A DNA stretch of 64,000 nt, taken from Acidobacteriota bacterium. Its GTDB lineage: Bacteria > Acidobacteriota > Vicinamibacteria > Vicinamibacterales > JAKQTR01. Of this stretch, positions 35,724 to 44,103 are shown one piece after another. Every line of letters starts with the position of its first letter. The stretch's first letter is position 1. The position numbers and the translations under genes are program-made. The notes beneath the pieces are model-generated. The model saw nothing but the letters and a program-made list of their open reading frames with translations, was not told where the DNA came from and searched no databases. The stretch is taken from contig JAPKZO010000032.1 of the NCBI GenBank assembly GCA_026393755.1, positions 232,714-296,713 on the forward strand, written 5' to 3'.

Positions 35724-37220
35724 CTACCGGTCGAGGATGCTCGCCTCGTCACTGTGGGGGCGGGCGAGAGATCCCCCCGGCGATCGCCGGATCAGCCAGG
35801 CGGTCCACATCACCCATCCCATCGACGCACACGCCACGCCGACCATTGTCCGAGACGACCAGGGCAGGTCCATGGACGGTGCCCTGTCGGCCAGCCACCG
35901 GCTGCCGCCGGCGAAGAATTGGAGGAGACTGCTCGCGCCGGATCCGTCGTTCCACAACAACTTCGGATGCTGCCAGACGACGATGTTGAGGAGCACTTGC
36001 AGCGCAACCAACGCACGTACGGTTATCGGGAGCCGTCCGAGGCGCGTAATCGCAAAGAATGCTGCCGTTGCCAGCAACGGCACGACCGGCACCAGAAACC
36101 GGGCGGCTGGAGACCAGCCACCTCGCCACCCATGGGGATTCAGCAGGGGCACGGCCATCGGACCGACGTACGCGGCCAACACGAAGATCAACTCGGCACA
36201 CCACTCACGTGAGCGCTTCCAGAGGAACACCAGACCCGGCAGCGTGAGAAGGTAGATGGGCGCGTAGGCCAGAAGTCCGTGCTCCTGATCGAAGAGCCAG
36301 CCCAGGAGCCGCGCGGCTGTCTCAGCCGCCATCGCCGACGCGCCGCCGGTCCATTCCGCCCGGGCGTGCGGCGTCATGATCCACGTACCCCAGAACTCAT
36401 AATTCACGAGCGTCCGAATGCCAATGAAGACCAGGGCCGCCGTCATGAACGACACGAGGGGCCCGGTTCTCGGCTGTGCGCGCCAGCACCGCCTCACGCC
36501 GAGAACAAGCAACGCGGCCACCAGCCCGACGTTGCGAACGTGGACGAGCAGAAGATATCCAGTCAGGCTCCCGGCGAGGAGAGCGCTTCTTGTCGTCGGC
36601 ATCCTGTCACGAAGTGTCATCCAGATGACCAACGTCATCCACGCTGACACGATCTCGGTGAAGAACAGGAAGGAATGCGAAAGCAGCGGCGGGGAGAGCG
36701 TGAACAGAAGGGTCCAGCTGGCGGCACGTGCTGGCACCCCCGTCATATCGAAGAACACATCGTAGAGCCGCAGGCCGATCAACACGGTCACCGCGATCAT
36801 GCCGAGGCTCAGAAGATGTCTCAGAATCACCGGCCCATTGAGGCGGGTGCGTTCGAGCAGGCCGTGCGGGGCGTGCCCAGCCAACCACTCCGCCAGCGGA
36901 TAAGCCAGAGCGTAGTAGGGTGCAAACATCAGGGGCATGCCAATGTCGTGAACGGGACGGAGGCGACCGTTCGTGCCGACGATGGCATGGCGTTCGGGTT
37001 CCAGTTTGCCCCCGAACACCAGCACGCGCGGATCCCCGTAGTTATTCGTGAGATCGATGTCACGATCAAAGACGATGGAATGCATGATCATCGCGTAGTG
37101 CGGCTCGTCACCCGAACCCGCATACGTGCCGTGGGTGATGAGCCCCCACAGAACCAGCACGATGACCGCTACCGTGATGCGACGACCCAGGCGCGCGCGG
37201 GCTGGCCCATCGGCTGACAT
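35724..37220 (-). CDS. Polytopic membrane protein, GT-C glycosyltransferase-like
   Basis: 498 residues. The start at 37220 has GGAGG 6 bp upstream; the ATG two codons earlier abuts it and is less likely. There are about 10 to 12 membrane helices. Between the first and second helices is a long loop with HGTYAGSGDEPHYAMIMHSIVFDRDIDLTNNYGD; an acidic D-E pair after the first helix is typical of GT-C lipid-linked glycosyltransferases (PMT/ArnT-like). No further family motif was identified and the donor and acceptor are unknown. It converges with the aminotransferase gene; the stops are about 20 bp apart. Confidence 0.7.
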   Translation of the reverse strand: MSADGPARARLGRRITVAVIVLVLWGLITHGTYAGSGDEPHYAMIMHSIVFDRDIDLTNNYGDPRVLVFGGKLEPERHAIVGTNGRLRPVHDIGMPLMFAPYYALAYPLAEWLAGHAPHGLLERTRLNGPVILRHLLSLGMIAVTVLIGLRLYDVFFDMTGVPARAASWTLLFTLSPPLLSHSFLFFTEIVSAWMTLVIWMTLRDRMPTTRSALLAGSLTGYLLLVHVRNVGLVAALLVLGVRRCWRAQPRTGPLVSFMTAALVFIGIRTLVNYEFWGTWIMTPHARAEWTGGASAMAAETAARLLGWLFDQEHGLLAYAPIYLLTLPGLVFLWKRSREWCAELIFVLAAYVGPMAVPLLNPHGWRGGWSPAARFLVPVVPLLATAAFFAITRLGRLPITVRALVALQVLLNIVVWQHPKLLWNDGSGASSLLQFFAGGSRWLADRAPSMDLPWSSRTMVGVACASMGWVMWTAWLIRRSPGGSLARPHSDEASILDR

Positions 37221-37390
37221 GCGCATCCTCCCTGTGGAACTATGGCGGTTCTGTCGTCAACGCGGGGTACAACACGAGTGGTTGCGACGACGACGCCCCA
37301 GATGGTCGGCATGAATACTATGGTCTGGCGTAGAATCCGCAGGTGCAGTTTGCCCCAGAAAGCGATCTAAGGATCTAGAATCTGAGGACC

Positions 37391-38329
37391 ATGCATCGAT
37401 ATCATCACGGCCCATCGACACTTCCCCGCCCGACAGTGTACGCGACCCTGCTGATCGCCGCTCTGATGGCGGGCGTCGCCACCGCGCAGGCGCCGCCGGC
37501 TGATCAGGCTTATGCGCGCAGCATCGATCAATGGCGCGTTGCGCGAGAGGCGGCCCTCAAGACCGACGACGGGTGGCTGACGCTTGTCGGGTTGTTCTGG
37601 CTGCAGGAGGGCACCAACTGCGCGGGAGCCGACCCGGCGTGCCGAATCTCCCTGGCGGCGGGATCGGCGCCGGCCAGAATCGGGGATTTCGTCTACGCCT
37701 CAGGAACGGTCACGTTCAAGCCGGCGCCGCAGGTGGATGTCCGGATCAACGGCAAGCCTGCCGGCGTTCAGGTGCTCAGCGCGCAACCGGGGCGCTACGA
37801 CACGGTCTCGATCGGCACCGTCACGATGTTCGTGATCACGCGCGGTCAGAGATGCGGCGTGCGTGTCCGGGATACCGACAGCCAGGCCCGCCGCGATTTT
37901 CGTCGCGTCCGGTGGTTCCCGATCGCACCGTCTTACCGGGTGACGGCCCGCTTCGTGGCTCATGCGGCGCCGACGTCAATCATGATTGTCAATGTGCTCG
38001 GCGACGTCGAACCCTGGCCGAGTCCGGGCTATGCGGAGTTCACGCTGGGCGGCCGCTCGTATCGACTGCACGCCGTGCTCGACGGCCCGAACGCCCAAGA
38101 ATTGTTCTTCATCTTCCGCGACCTGACGACGGGCAAGGACACCTATCCCGGCGGGCGGTTCCTGTACGCCGATCTGCCATCGAACGGTCAGATGGTGTTG
38201 GACTTCAACAAAGCGCACAGCCCGCCCTGCGCCTTCACGCCGTACGCGACGTGCCCGCTTCCGCCCAAGGAGAACGCGCTGGCGGTCCGCATCGAAGCGG
38301 GCGAGTTGAATCCTCACCCGTCGCGCTGA
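37391..38329 (+). CDS. DUF1684 family protein, exported
   Basis: 312 residues. A signal peptide (TVYATLLIAALMAGVATAQA) is followed by the DUF1684 domain: IDQWRVAREAALKTDDGWLTLVGLFWLQEGTN, VRWFPIAPSYRVTARFV, and the C-terminal RDLTTGKDTYPGGRFLYADL and VLDFNKAHSPPCAFTPYATCPLPPKENALAVRIEAGE. The last block with its Cys, Asn and Pro residues is the most conserved part of the family and probably forms the active or ligand site; the function is unknown. GAGG lies just before the ATG. Confidence 0.93.
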   Translation: MHRYHHGPSTLPRPTVYATLLIAALMAGVATAQAPPADQAYARSIDQWRVAREAALKTDDGWLTLVGLFWLQEGTNCAGADPACRISLAAGSAPARIGDFVYASGTVTFKPAPQVDVRINGKPAGVQVLSAQPGRYDTVSIGTVTMFVITRGQRCGVRVRDTDSQARRDFRRVRWFPIAPSYRVTARFVAHAAPTSIMIVNVLGDVEPWPSPGYAEFTLGGRSYRLHAVLDGPNAQELFFIFRDLTTGKDTYPGGRFLYADLPSNGQMVLDFNKAHSPPCAFTPYATCPLPPKENALAVRIEAGELNPHPSR

Positions 38330-38350
38330 CATCATCTGCGTTTCCATTTG

Positions 38351-38384
38351 TATCTACGAATAGATATATATGGATACGAAGTAG
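38351..38384 (+). promoter_or_regulatory. AT-rich dyad and direct repeat upstream of the metY promoter (operator candidate)
   Basis: TATCTA-CGAA-TAGATA (38351-38366) is a perfect 6-4-6 palindrome, and TACGAA is repeated at 38355 and 38375, exactly 20 bp or two helical turns apart. The tract is strikingly AT-rich for this genome and ends directly before the -35 hexamer, the position expected for a transcription factor site. Confidence 0.5.
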
Positions 38385-38414
38385 TTGACAGGCGTCCCGA
38401 TCGTCCGGTAAGCT
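38385..38414 (+). promoter_or_regulatory. Promoter of the met leader-metY transcript
   Basis: TTGACA (38385-38390), a perfect -35, is 18 bp from TAAGCT (38409-38414), a partial -10. Transcription would begin near 38421-38425, at or just before the leader peptide ATG, which has no Shine-Dalgarno sequence. Confidence 0.6.
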
Positions 38415-38424
38415 CCTTCTTCTG

Positions 38425-38526
38425 ATGGCAACACGGCTCGGTTTCCCTCGTCCGGCGATGATGGTCATGCGGATGCTGGTCATGCGAATGACCAGCGTCG
38501 GTGGGAGGATCGTGTCCGGCCTGTAG
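38425..38526 (+). CDS. Methionine-rich leader peptide (candidate attenuator peptide)
   Basis: A 33-codon frame, ATG to TAG. Residues 12-22 read [11 protein letters not shown], so six of eleven codons are ATG, seven of 33 in all. The frame starts at the predicted transcription start and ends 30 bp before a strong stem ahead of metY, which makes Met from O-acetylhomoserine. This is the classic arrangement of amino-acid leader peptides (trpL, hisL, leuL): scarcity of charged tRNA(Met) would stall the ribosome in the ATG run. There is no Shine-Dalgarno, which fits leaderless initiation. The peptide itself probably has no function. Chance occurrence of this clustering exactly here is unlikely but has not been tested by comparison. 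Confidence 0.75.
   Translation: MATRLGFPRPAMMVMRMLVMRMTSVGGRIVSGL
38472..38499 (+). promoter_or_regulatory. Hairpin over the Met codons (pause-type hairpin) of the metY leader
   Basis: GATGCTGGTCAT (38472-38483) and ATGACCAGCGTC (38488-38499) pair over 12 positions with one G-U, closed by a GCGA (GNRA) tetraloop. It covers the last three Met codons of the leader frame and would be opened by the translating ribosome. Confidence 0.7.
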
Positions 38527-38567
38527 CGCAGCAGATTTGAAGCCAGAGGGACCACGAACACCCGCCG
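38499..38567 (+). promoter_or_regulatory. Predicted antiterminator pairing in the metY leader
   Basis: CGGTGGG (38499-38505) can pair with CCCGCCG (38561-38567); TCGTG (38510-38514) with CACGA (38553-38557); and TCC (38515-38517) with GGA (38549-38551). The 15 pairs use up the left arm of the downstream terminator-like stem, so the two structures exclude each other. A ribosome at the leader stop codon would cover 38499-38517 and block this pairing. Confidence 0.6.
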
Positions 38568-38599
38568 CACTGGGCAGCCAGTCGGCGGGTGTTCTCTAT
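38556..38599 (+). terminator. Attenuator terminator stem before metY
   Basis: GAACACCCGCCG (38556-38567) and CGGCGGGTGTTC (38583-38594) form a perfect 12-bp stem, continued by ACTGG/CCAGT (38569-38573 with 38578-38582) around a GCAG loop. The following TCTAT is only a weak T-tract, so termination efficiency is uncertain. Confidence 0.65.
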
Positions 38600-38615
38600 G
38601 TACAGCGGCATTGTC

Positions 38616-38634
38616 GCCGGGCAGCACGCCCGGC
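38616..38634 (+). other. Second hairpin in the metY leader
   Basis: GCCGGGC and GCCCGGC form a 7-bp stem with a 5-nt loop, followed by TTCT, ending 10 bp before the metY Shine-Dalgarno. It may be a second terminator element or a fragment of the dispersed GCCGGGC repeat seen at 28313. Confidence 0.5.
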
Positions 38635-38656
38635 TTCTAACCCCGGAGGATTGCTC

Positions 38657-39985
38657 ATGTCGACGTCACCCTCTTCGTTTGGCCCCGCCACACTGGCTCT
38701 GCACGGCGGCCAGTCTCCAGACAGCGCAGTCGGCGCCCGCGTCGTTCCGATCTATCAGACCTCGTCGTACGTCTTCGAATCGGCCGACCACGCGGCGGCG
38801 CTGTTCTCGATGCAGGCGAGCGGACACATCTACACGCGCATCGGCAACCCGACCACCGAGGTGCTCGAACGCCGGCTGGCGGATCTCGACGGCGGAGTCG
38901 GTGCCCTGGCGCTCGCGTCTGGGCAGGCGGCCGTCATCACGGTCGTGCTGGCGCTGGCCCGACCGGGCCAGAACATCGTGTCCTCGCGCTTCCTGTACGG
39001 CGGGACGTACAACATGTTCCACTACACGCTCGAACGCCTGGGCATCGAGACGCGCTTTGTCGATACGTCCGACCCGGCCAACGTCGCGCGCGCCATCGAT
39101 GACCACACGCGGCTGGTCTACACCGAATCAATCGGCAACCCCACAAACAACGTGGACGACCTTGAGGCGATTGCCCGCGTGGCCCACGACGCCGGCGTGC
39201 CGTTTGTCGTCGACAACACCGTGTCACCGCACATCTTCAGGCCCATCGACCACGGCGCCGATATCGTCGTGTATTCGCTCACGAAGTTCATCGGGGGACA
39301 CGGCAACTCCATCGGCGGCGCCATTGTGGATTCCGGCCGCTTCAACTGGGCCAACGGACGCTTCCCCGAATTCACCGAACCGGACCCGTCGTACCACGGG
39401 ATCGTCTTCTGGGAACTGTTCGGCACCCACGAGCGCGCGGTCGCCCCTGGCGCGGCGTTCATCACGAAGGCGCGCGTGCAGTGGATTCGCGATCTCGGCG
39501 CGTGCCTCTCGCCATTCAATGCGTTTCTATTCCTGCAAGGCATCGAGACGCTCTCGTATCGGATGGCGGCGCACTGCGCCAACACGAGGCACGTCGCCGA
39601 GTGGCTGACGCGGCACCCGGATGTCGCGTGGGTGAACTACCCCGGTCTGGCCGGCCACCCCGACCACGCGCGCGCACAACGGTACTTCCCGTCGGGAGCT
39701 GGCGCGATCATCGGCGTCGGGATTCGCGGCGGATTTGAAGCCGCGAAACGCTTCATCGACAACCTGCACCTGTTCAGCCACGTGGCGAATATCGGCGACG
39801 CCAAGAGCCTGGTGATTCACCCGGCGTCAACGACGCACCAGCAGTTGTCGGCGGAGGAGCGCCTGGCCGTCGGAGTGCCGGATGATTTCGTCCGCCTGTC
39901 GATCGGCATCGAGGACGCCGCCGACCTGATCGCGGATCTGGACCAGGCCATTGCCGCGGCGGCGTCCGGGATAAGGGCTGCGTGA
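38657..39985 (+). CDS. metY: O-acetylhomoserine aminocarboxypropyltransferase (sulfhydrylase)
   Basis: 442 residues. A PLP enzyme of the Cys/Met metabolism family that makes homocysteine from O-acetylhomoserine and sulfide. The ATG at 38657 has GGAGG 7 bp upstream; the longer frame to 38501 runs through the leader and is not coding. [16 protein letters not shown] opening ([15 protein letters not shown]), [28 protein letters not shown]-like [34 protein letters not shown], and the PLP Lys in [16 protein letters not shown] identify it. The long form with an insertion before the Lys region and [11 protein letters not shown] at the end favours MetY over MetB/MetC. Expression is probably set by the Met-rich leader upstream. 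MetX is not in the window. Confidence 0.96.
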   Translation: MSTSPSSFGPATLALHGGQSPDSAVGARVVPIYQTSSYVFESADHAAALFSMQASGHIYTRIGNPTTEVLERRLADLDGGVGALALASGQAAVITVVLALARPGQNIVSSRFLYGGTYNMFHYTLERLGIETRFVDTSDPANVARAIDDHTRLVYTESIGNPTNNVDDLEAIARVAHDAGVPFVVDNTVSPHIFRPIDHGADIVVYSLTKFIGGHGNSIGGAIVDSGRFNWANGRFPEFTEPDPSYHGIVFWELFGTHERAVAPGAAFITKARVQWIRDLGACLSPFNAFLFLQGIETLSYRMAAHCANTRHVAEWLTRHPDVAWVNYPGLAGHPDHARAQRYFPSGAGAIIGVGIRGGFEAAKRFIDNLHLFSHVANIGDAKSLVIHPASTTHQQLSAEERLAVGVPDDFVRLSIGIEDAADLIADLDQAIAAAASGIRAA

Positions 39986-40090
39986 TGGTAATCACGGGCG
40001 CCGGGGATGCGTCGCTGCTGGAACACGGCGCGTGGCGGCAGCGCGCTCGGAGTTGTCTGTGCGGGCGCCGCCGGCGAAGCGGGGACCATC

Positions 40091-40843
40091 TCAATGCGCG
40101 AGTCGTCTGGCGCGGACGAGCAGGGTCAATCCTCCATCGCCCGCGCCGCGCCGGTGGCCTTGCAACAGCGACGCCAATGCCCACAGCCCTCCGAGGGCCA
40201 TGTACCCCGCCGGTCGCAGGATGCGGATCGCGCCGCTGAGATCGTCGAGCTTCCACGAGAGGCGGACCAGTCGGAGTTCAACGGGAGACGACAGGATGTA
40301 CCGAGCTGTTTCGATCTCGAATCCTGTCCGCGTCAGCTTCTCTCGAACGTTGTCGATCGTATAGAACGTGCTGACGGCATAGCGCTTCCGGTGCCGCTCC
40401 CGTTCCGCCGCAGTAATCTCCCGATTCGACAAACTGTCCGCCGAGAACACGAAACGGCCCCCAGGCTTGAGCGACCGCGAGACATTCCTCATCACGCGCT
40501 CGTCGCAGCCCAGGTGTTCCATCACGCAGAGGCTGACAGCCTTGTCAAACGAGGATTCGGGATAGTCGATCGCCTCGGCATCCAGAAGAACAAATTCCGT
40601 CCGGTCACCAGAGTAGCAGCGCCGGGCGGTCGCCATCCTCGCCGCGTGGGCGTCAACTCCGACGACCGTCGCCCCCGACTTGGCGATTCGCCAGTCATAG
40701 GAGCCGTCTCCGCACCCGATGTCGAGAATCCGCTCCCCTGGCCTGGCGTCCAGCCACTCGATCACGGTGGCGCACTCCTCGACGCGCCGGAAATTCAGCC
40801 GGCTGAGCAGCGGGAGCAGACGACCGGTGAACGTCATCGACAA
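40091..40843 (-). CDS. Class I SAM-dependent methyltransferase
   Basis: 250 residues. ERILDIGCGDGSYDWRIAKSGATVVGVDAH is the SAM-binding core, DAEAIDYPESSFDKAVSLCVMEHL the following motif, and SLKPGGRFVFSADSLSN the strand after. The C-terminus (GYMALGGLWALASLLQG) is hydrophobic and may touch the membrane, as in some quinone or lipid methyltransferases. The substrate is unknown. It is convergent with metY and divergent from the fusion gene, so it stands alone. Confidence 0.85.
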   Translation of the reverse strand: MSMTFTGRLLPLLSRLNFRRVEECATVIEWLDARPGERILDIGCGDGSYDWRIAKSGATVVGVDAHAARMATARRCYSGDRTEFVLLDAEAIDYPESSFDKAVSLCVMEHLGCDERVMRNVSRSLKPGGRFVFSADSLSNREITAAERERHRKRYAVSTFYTIDNVREKLTRTGFEIETARYILSSPVELRLVRLSWKLDDLSGAIRILRPAGYMALGGLWALASLLQGHRRGAGDGGLTLLVRARRLAH

Positions 40844-40941
40844 CTCGTGCTCCTCGTCCCGTCATTGGCGTTATGGGCGCGGCAGCCGGCCGCGCGTGTC
40901 ATTGGTGTCAGACACGAATGCGAAGACGATATCATTACCCG

Positions 40942-43900
40942 ATGCCTGCCATCACGTTTGATCTCCCCGCATTTACACGCGACCAGGCCGTCGCCGCCTC
41001 CGAGCGGCTGTACGGAATCCCGGCCGCCGCCGAGCATCTTCCCAGCGAGCGCGACCAGAACTTCCTGCTGACGGCCAGGGACGGCCAGCGCTTCGTGCTC
41101 AAGGTCTCGAATGCCACGGAGGATTCCCGGACGCTGGACCTCCAGAACCAGGCGCTGGGCCATGTGGCGCAACATGCGCCCGACTTGACGCTGCCTCGCA
41201 TTTGTCCCTCCCTGGCCGGGCGCCTGATCGAGACGCTCACCGACGATCGCGGAAGACCACACCAGGTCCGGTTGCTGACCTGGGTGGCCGGCACGATGCT
41301 TGCTAACGTCGCGCCGCATCTGCCGGATCTGCTGTGCAGCCTGGGCCGCTATCTGGGCCAGTTGGACGCGGCGCTGGAGTCGTTCGACCACCCGGCCGCG
41401 GATCGCGATCTCAAGTGGGATCCGCGGGGGGCGTCCTGGATCGGCGATCACATCGATCAGATCGTTGACCCCGCGCGACGCGAACTGGTGAGGCGAGTCA
41501 CTGCGTGGGCCGACAACGAGATCGCGAGGCTGGCGGCGTCGCTTCGCGTGGGCGTGATCTACAACGACGCAAACGACCACAACGTGCTGGTGGCTGGCGC
41601 GGCTCCGTACGACTGCCGCGTGGTGTCGGTCGTCGATTTCGGCGACATGCTGCGCACGTGGACGGCGAATGAAGTGGCCGTCGCCTGCGCGTATGCCCTG
41701 CTCGACAAGCCGGATCCGCTCAAGACGTGCGCGTCGATTGTCGCCGGTTACCATGTCGCCAGGCGTTTGACAGAACCGGAGATCGACGCCATCTTCCCCT
41801 TGATCTGCAGCCGGCTCGCCGTGAGCGTCGTCAACTCGGCCATCCAGCAGCGCGCGAAACCCGGCAACCAGTACCTCGTCATCAGCGAGCGACCGGCGTG
41901 GGACGCGCTGGCGCGCCTGGCCACGGTCAACCCCTCTCTGGCACGCGCCACACTTCGGGCTGCGTGCGGACTTGAACCCTGCCCGACCGCGTCACGCGTG
42001 GTGTCGTGGCTGCGAGATTCCGCCTCGGCGGTTCGTCCGGTACTCGATCCGGATCCCCGGACCGCCACAACGGTGCGGTTCGATCTCGGCGTGGCCAGTG
42101 CGGAGGCCGGCGCGCCGACACTGTGGGCGGACGTCGATGCCTTCTCGCGGGAGTTGTTCGGCCGGATGGCCCGGTCCGGGTCCCCGATCGGGATTGGGCG
42201 ATACGACGAAGTGCGCGCGATCTACTCGGACGACATGTTCAGCACGCCCGGCAACGACGGACCGGAGTGGCGCACGGTGCATCTCGGCGCCGACCTGTTC
42301 GTTCGGGCTGGCGCACGCGTCCTGGCCCCGCTCGATGGCCACGTCACGAGTGTGGCCGACAATGCCGGCAAGGGCGACTATGGGCCGACGGTGATCCTGG
42401 AACATCGCGCGGGAGCGGGTGGTGACGCCTTCTACACCTTGTATGGCCATCTGGCGCGCGAGTCGGTCAGATCGCTTCGTGAGGGCCAGGCGGTAGCGCG
42501 CGGCACGCAGATCGCGACCATTGGGACCTCGTCTGAGAACGGCGGGTGGTCGCCGCACCTGCACTTCCAGATCATCATGGACCTGCTGGGCTGCCACGGC
42601 GACTTCCCGGGAGTGGCACGGCCGTCCGAGCGACAGGTGTGGCTGAGCCTCAGTCCCGATCCCTACCTGATTCTGCAGATCCCCGGTGGCGTCACCGCCG
42701 TCCCGCGTCCGTCAGGCGCGGGCCTCCTCGCGGCGCGCCGCGAGCACGTCGGGCCGTCATTGAGCGTCTCTTACCGCCGGCCGCTCACCATCGTCCGGGG
42801 GTGGATGCAGCACCTGTACGACGCGGGTGGCCAGGCCTACCTGGACGCCGTCAACAATGTGCCGCATGTCGGCCATTGCCATCCGCATGTCGTCGAGGCC
42901 GGCCAGCGCCAGATGGCCGTGTTGAACACCAACACCCGGTACCTGCATGACGCCTTGACGCAGTACGCCGATCGGCTGTCGGCGATGCTGCCCGACCCGC
43001 TGCGCGTGTGCTTCTTCGTCAACTCCGGAAGCGAGGCCAACGAACTGGCGCTGCGGCTCGCCCGGGCGGTTACGGGCTCGCGCGAGACCGTGGTTGTCGA
43101 TGCTGCATACCACGGCAACACGACGAGCCTGGTCGAGATCAGTCCCTACAAGTTCGACGGACCAGGGGGCAGCGGCGCCGCCCCGCACATCCACAAAGTG
43201 CCGACGCCGGATGTCTACCGGGGGCTGTACCGCGGTCCGGCGAGTCACGCCGGGGCATTGTACGCCTCGCACGTCGGCGACGCCGTCGACACGATCGTGA
43301 AACGGGGCGGTCGGCCTGGCGCCTTCATCGCCGAGTCGATCCTCAGTTGCGCCGGCCAGATCGTGCTGCCACCGGGATACCTCGCGGAGGCGTACCGCCA
43401 CGTGCGCAACGAGGGCGGCGTGTGCATTGCTGACGAGGTCCAGGTCGGATTCGGACGAGTCGGCACCCATGTCTGGGCGTTCGAAACGCAGGGCGTCGTC
43501 CCCGACATCGTCACGCTAGGAAAACCCATCGGAAACGGGCATCCCCTTGGCGCCGTGATCACGACTCGCGAGATCGCCCGGGCATTCGCCAACGGCATGG
43601 AGTACTTCAACACGTTTGGCGGCAACCCGGTGTCCTGCGCGATTGGCATGGCCGTCATCGATGTCATCGAGCGCGAACACCTGCAGTCGCAGGCGCTGCA
43701 AGTCGGGACGCATCTGCTGTCTCGCCTGAAAGACCTCATGTCACGGCATCGAGCGATCGGCGATGTGCGCGGGCTTGGCCTCTTTGTCGGCGTCGAACTC
43801 GTACTCAACCGCGAGACGCTGTCTCCAGCGGGCGCCCTGGCCGGGATCGTCGCCAACCGGATGCGCGATCGAGGGGTCCTGGTCAGTACCGACGGCCCAT

Positions 43901-44019
43901 TGCACAACGTTCTGAAGATCAAACCTCCGCTCGTGTTCACGATTCACGACGCCGACGTCCTGGTGGTGACGCTGGACCACGTCCTCGAAGAGACGGCGCG
44001 CAACGAGCCCGCAAAGTGA
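40942..44019 (+). CDS. Three-domain fusion: APH-like kinase, M23-like metallopeptidase fold, class III aminotransferase-fold lyase
   Basis: 1025 residues. Residues ~1-350 form an aminoglycoside/hydroxylysine kinase-like domain (catalytic D209 in VIYNDANDHNVLV, metal-binding D232 in VVDFGDM). Residues ~430-570 form an M23 fold with all zinc and catalytic positions kept: H447-L-G-A-D451, H503 in YTLYGHL, H539-L-H541. Residues ~600-1025 form a class III aminotransferase domain with NSGSEANELALRLAR, ESILSCAGQIVLPPGYL, and PLP Lys861 (TLGKPIGNGHPLG). The lyase part resembles the AGXT2L proteins, which remove phosphate and ammonia from phosphoethanolamine or 5-phosphohydroxylysine; a kinase plus phospho-lyase in one chain fits degradation of an amino alcohol. 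The M23 part may be structural. TATCAT ends 6 bp before the ATG. Confidence 0.92.
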   Translation: MPAITFDLPAFTRDQAVAASERLYGIPAAAEHLPSERDQNFLLTARDGQRFVLKVSNATEDSRTLDLQNQALGHVAQHAPDLTLPRICPSLAGRLIETLTDDRGRPHQVRLLTWVAGTMLANVAPHLPDLLCSLGRYLGQLDAALESFDHPAADRDLKWDPRGASWIGDHIDQIVDPARRELVRRVTAWADNEIARLAASLRVGVIYNDANDHNVLVAGAAPYDCRVVSVVDFGDMLRTWTANEVAVACAYALLDKPDPLKTCASIVAGYHVARRLTEPEIDAIFPLICSRLAVSVVNSAIQQRAKPGNQYLVISERPAWDALARLATVNPSLARATLRAACGLEPCPTASRVVSWLRDSASAVRPVLDPDPRTATTVRFDLGVASAEAGAPTLWADVDAFSRELFGRMARSGSPIGIGRYDEVRAIYSDDMFSTPGNDGPEWRTVHLGADLFVRAGARVLAPLDGHVTSVADNAGKGDYGPTVILEHRAGAGGDAFYTLYGHLARESVRSLREGQAVARGTQIATIGTSSENGGWSPHLHFQIIMDLLGCHGDFPGVARPSERQVWLSLSPDPYLILQIPGGVTAVPRPSGAGLLAARREHVGPSLSVSYRRPLTIVRGWMQHLYDAGGQAYLDAVNNVPHVGHCHPHVVEAGQRQMAVLNTNTRYLHDALTQYADRLSAMLPDPLRVCFFVNSGSEANELALRLARAVTGSRETVVVDAAYHGNTTSLVEISPYKFDGPGGSGAAPHIHKVPTPDVYRGLYRGPASHAGALYASHVGDAVDTIVKRGGRPGAFIAESILSCAGQIVLPPGYLAEAYRHVRNEGGVCIADEVQVGFGRVGTHVWAFETQGVVPDIVTLGKPIGNGHPLGAVITTREIARAFANGMEYFNTFGGNPVSCAIGMAVIDVIEREHLQSQALQVGTHLLSRLKDLMSRHRAIGDVRGLGLFVGVELVLNRETLSPAGALAGIVANRMRDRGVLVSTDGPLHNVLKIKPPLVFTIHDADVLVVTLDHVLEETARNEPAK

Positions 44020-44103
44020 ACTCCCCGCAATCTCGTTGAACCGGGCGACCGCGAAGTTCGTCTACGCTCAACAGGGACGCGTGTGTCTGCCGGAGGTGCC
44101 ACT

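Noticed and set aside
38501..38656. N-terminal extension of metY by 52 codons
   Set aside because: It would run through the attenuator stem; the ATG at 38657 has a good Shine-Dalgarno and starts at the conserved region.
38341..38657. SAM or SAM/SAH riboswitch before metY
   Set aside because: No SAM-I, SAM-II or SAH aptamer consensus was recognised; the leader is explained by the Met-rich frame and alternative stems.
39985..40239. Short frame starting in the metY stop (TGATG), [15 protein letters not shown]...
   Set aside because: The coupled start is tempting, but the frame soon becomes Arg-rich and runs antisense into the methyltransferase gene; no family is visible.
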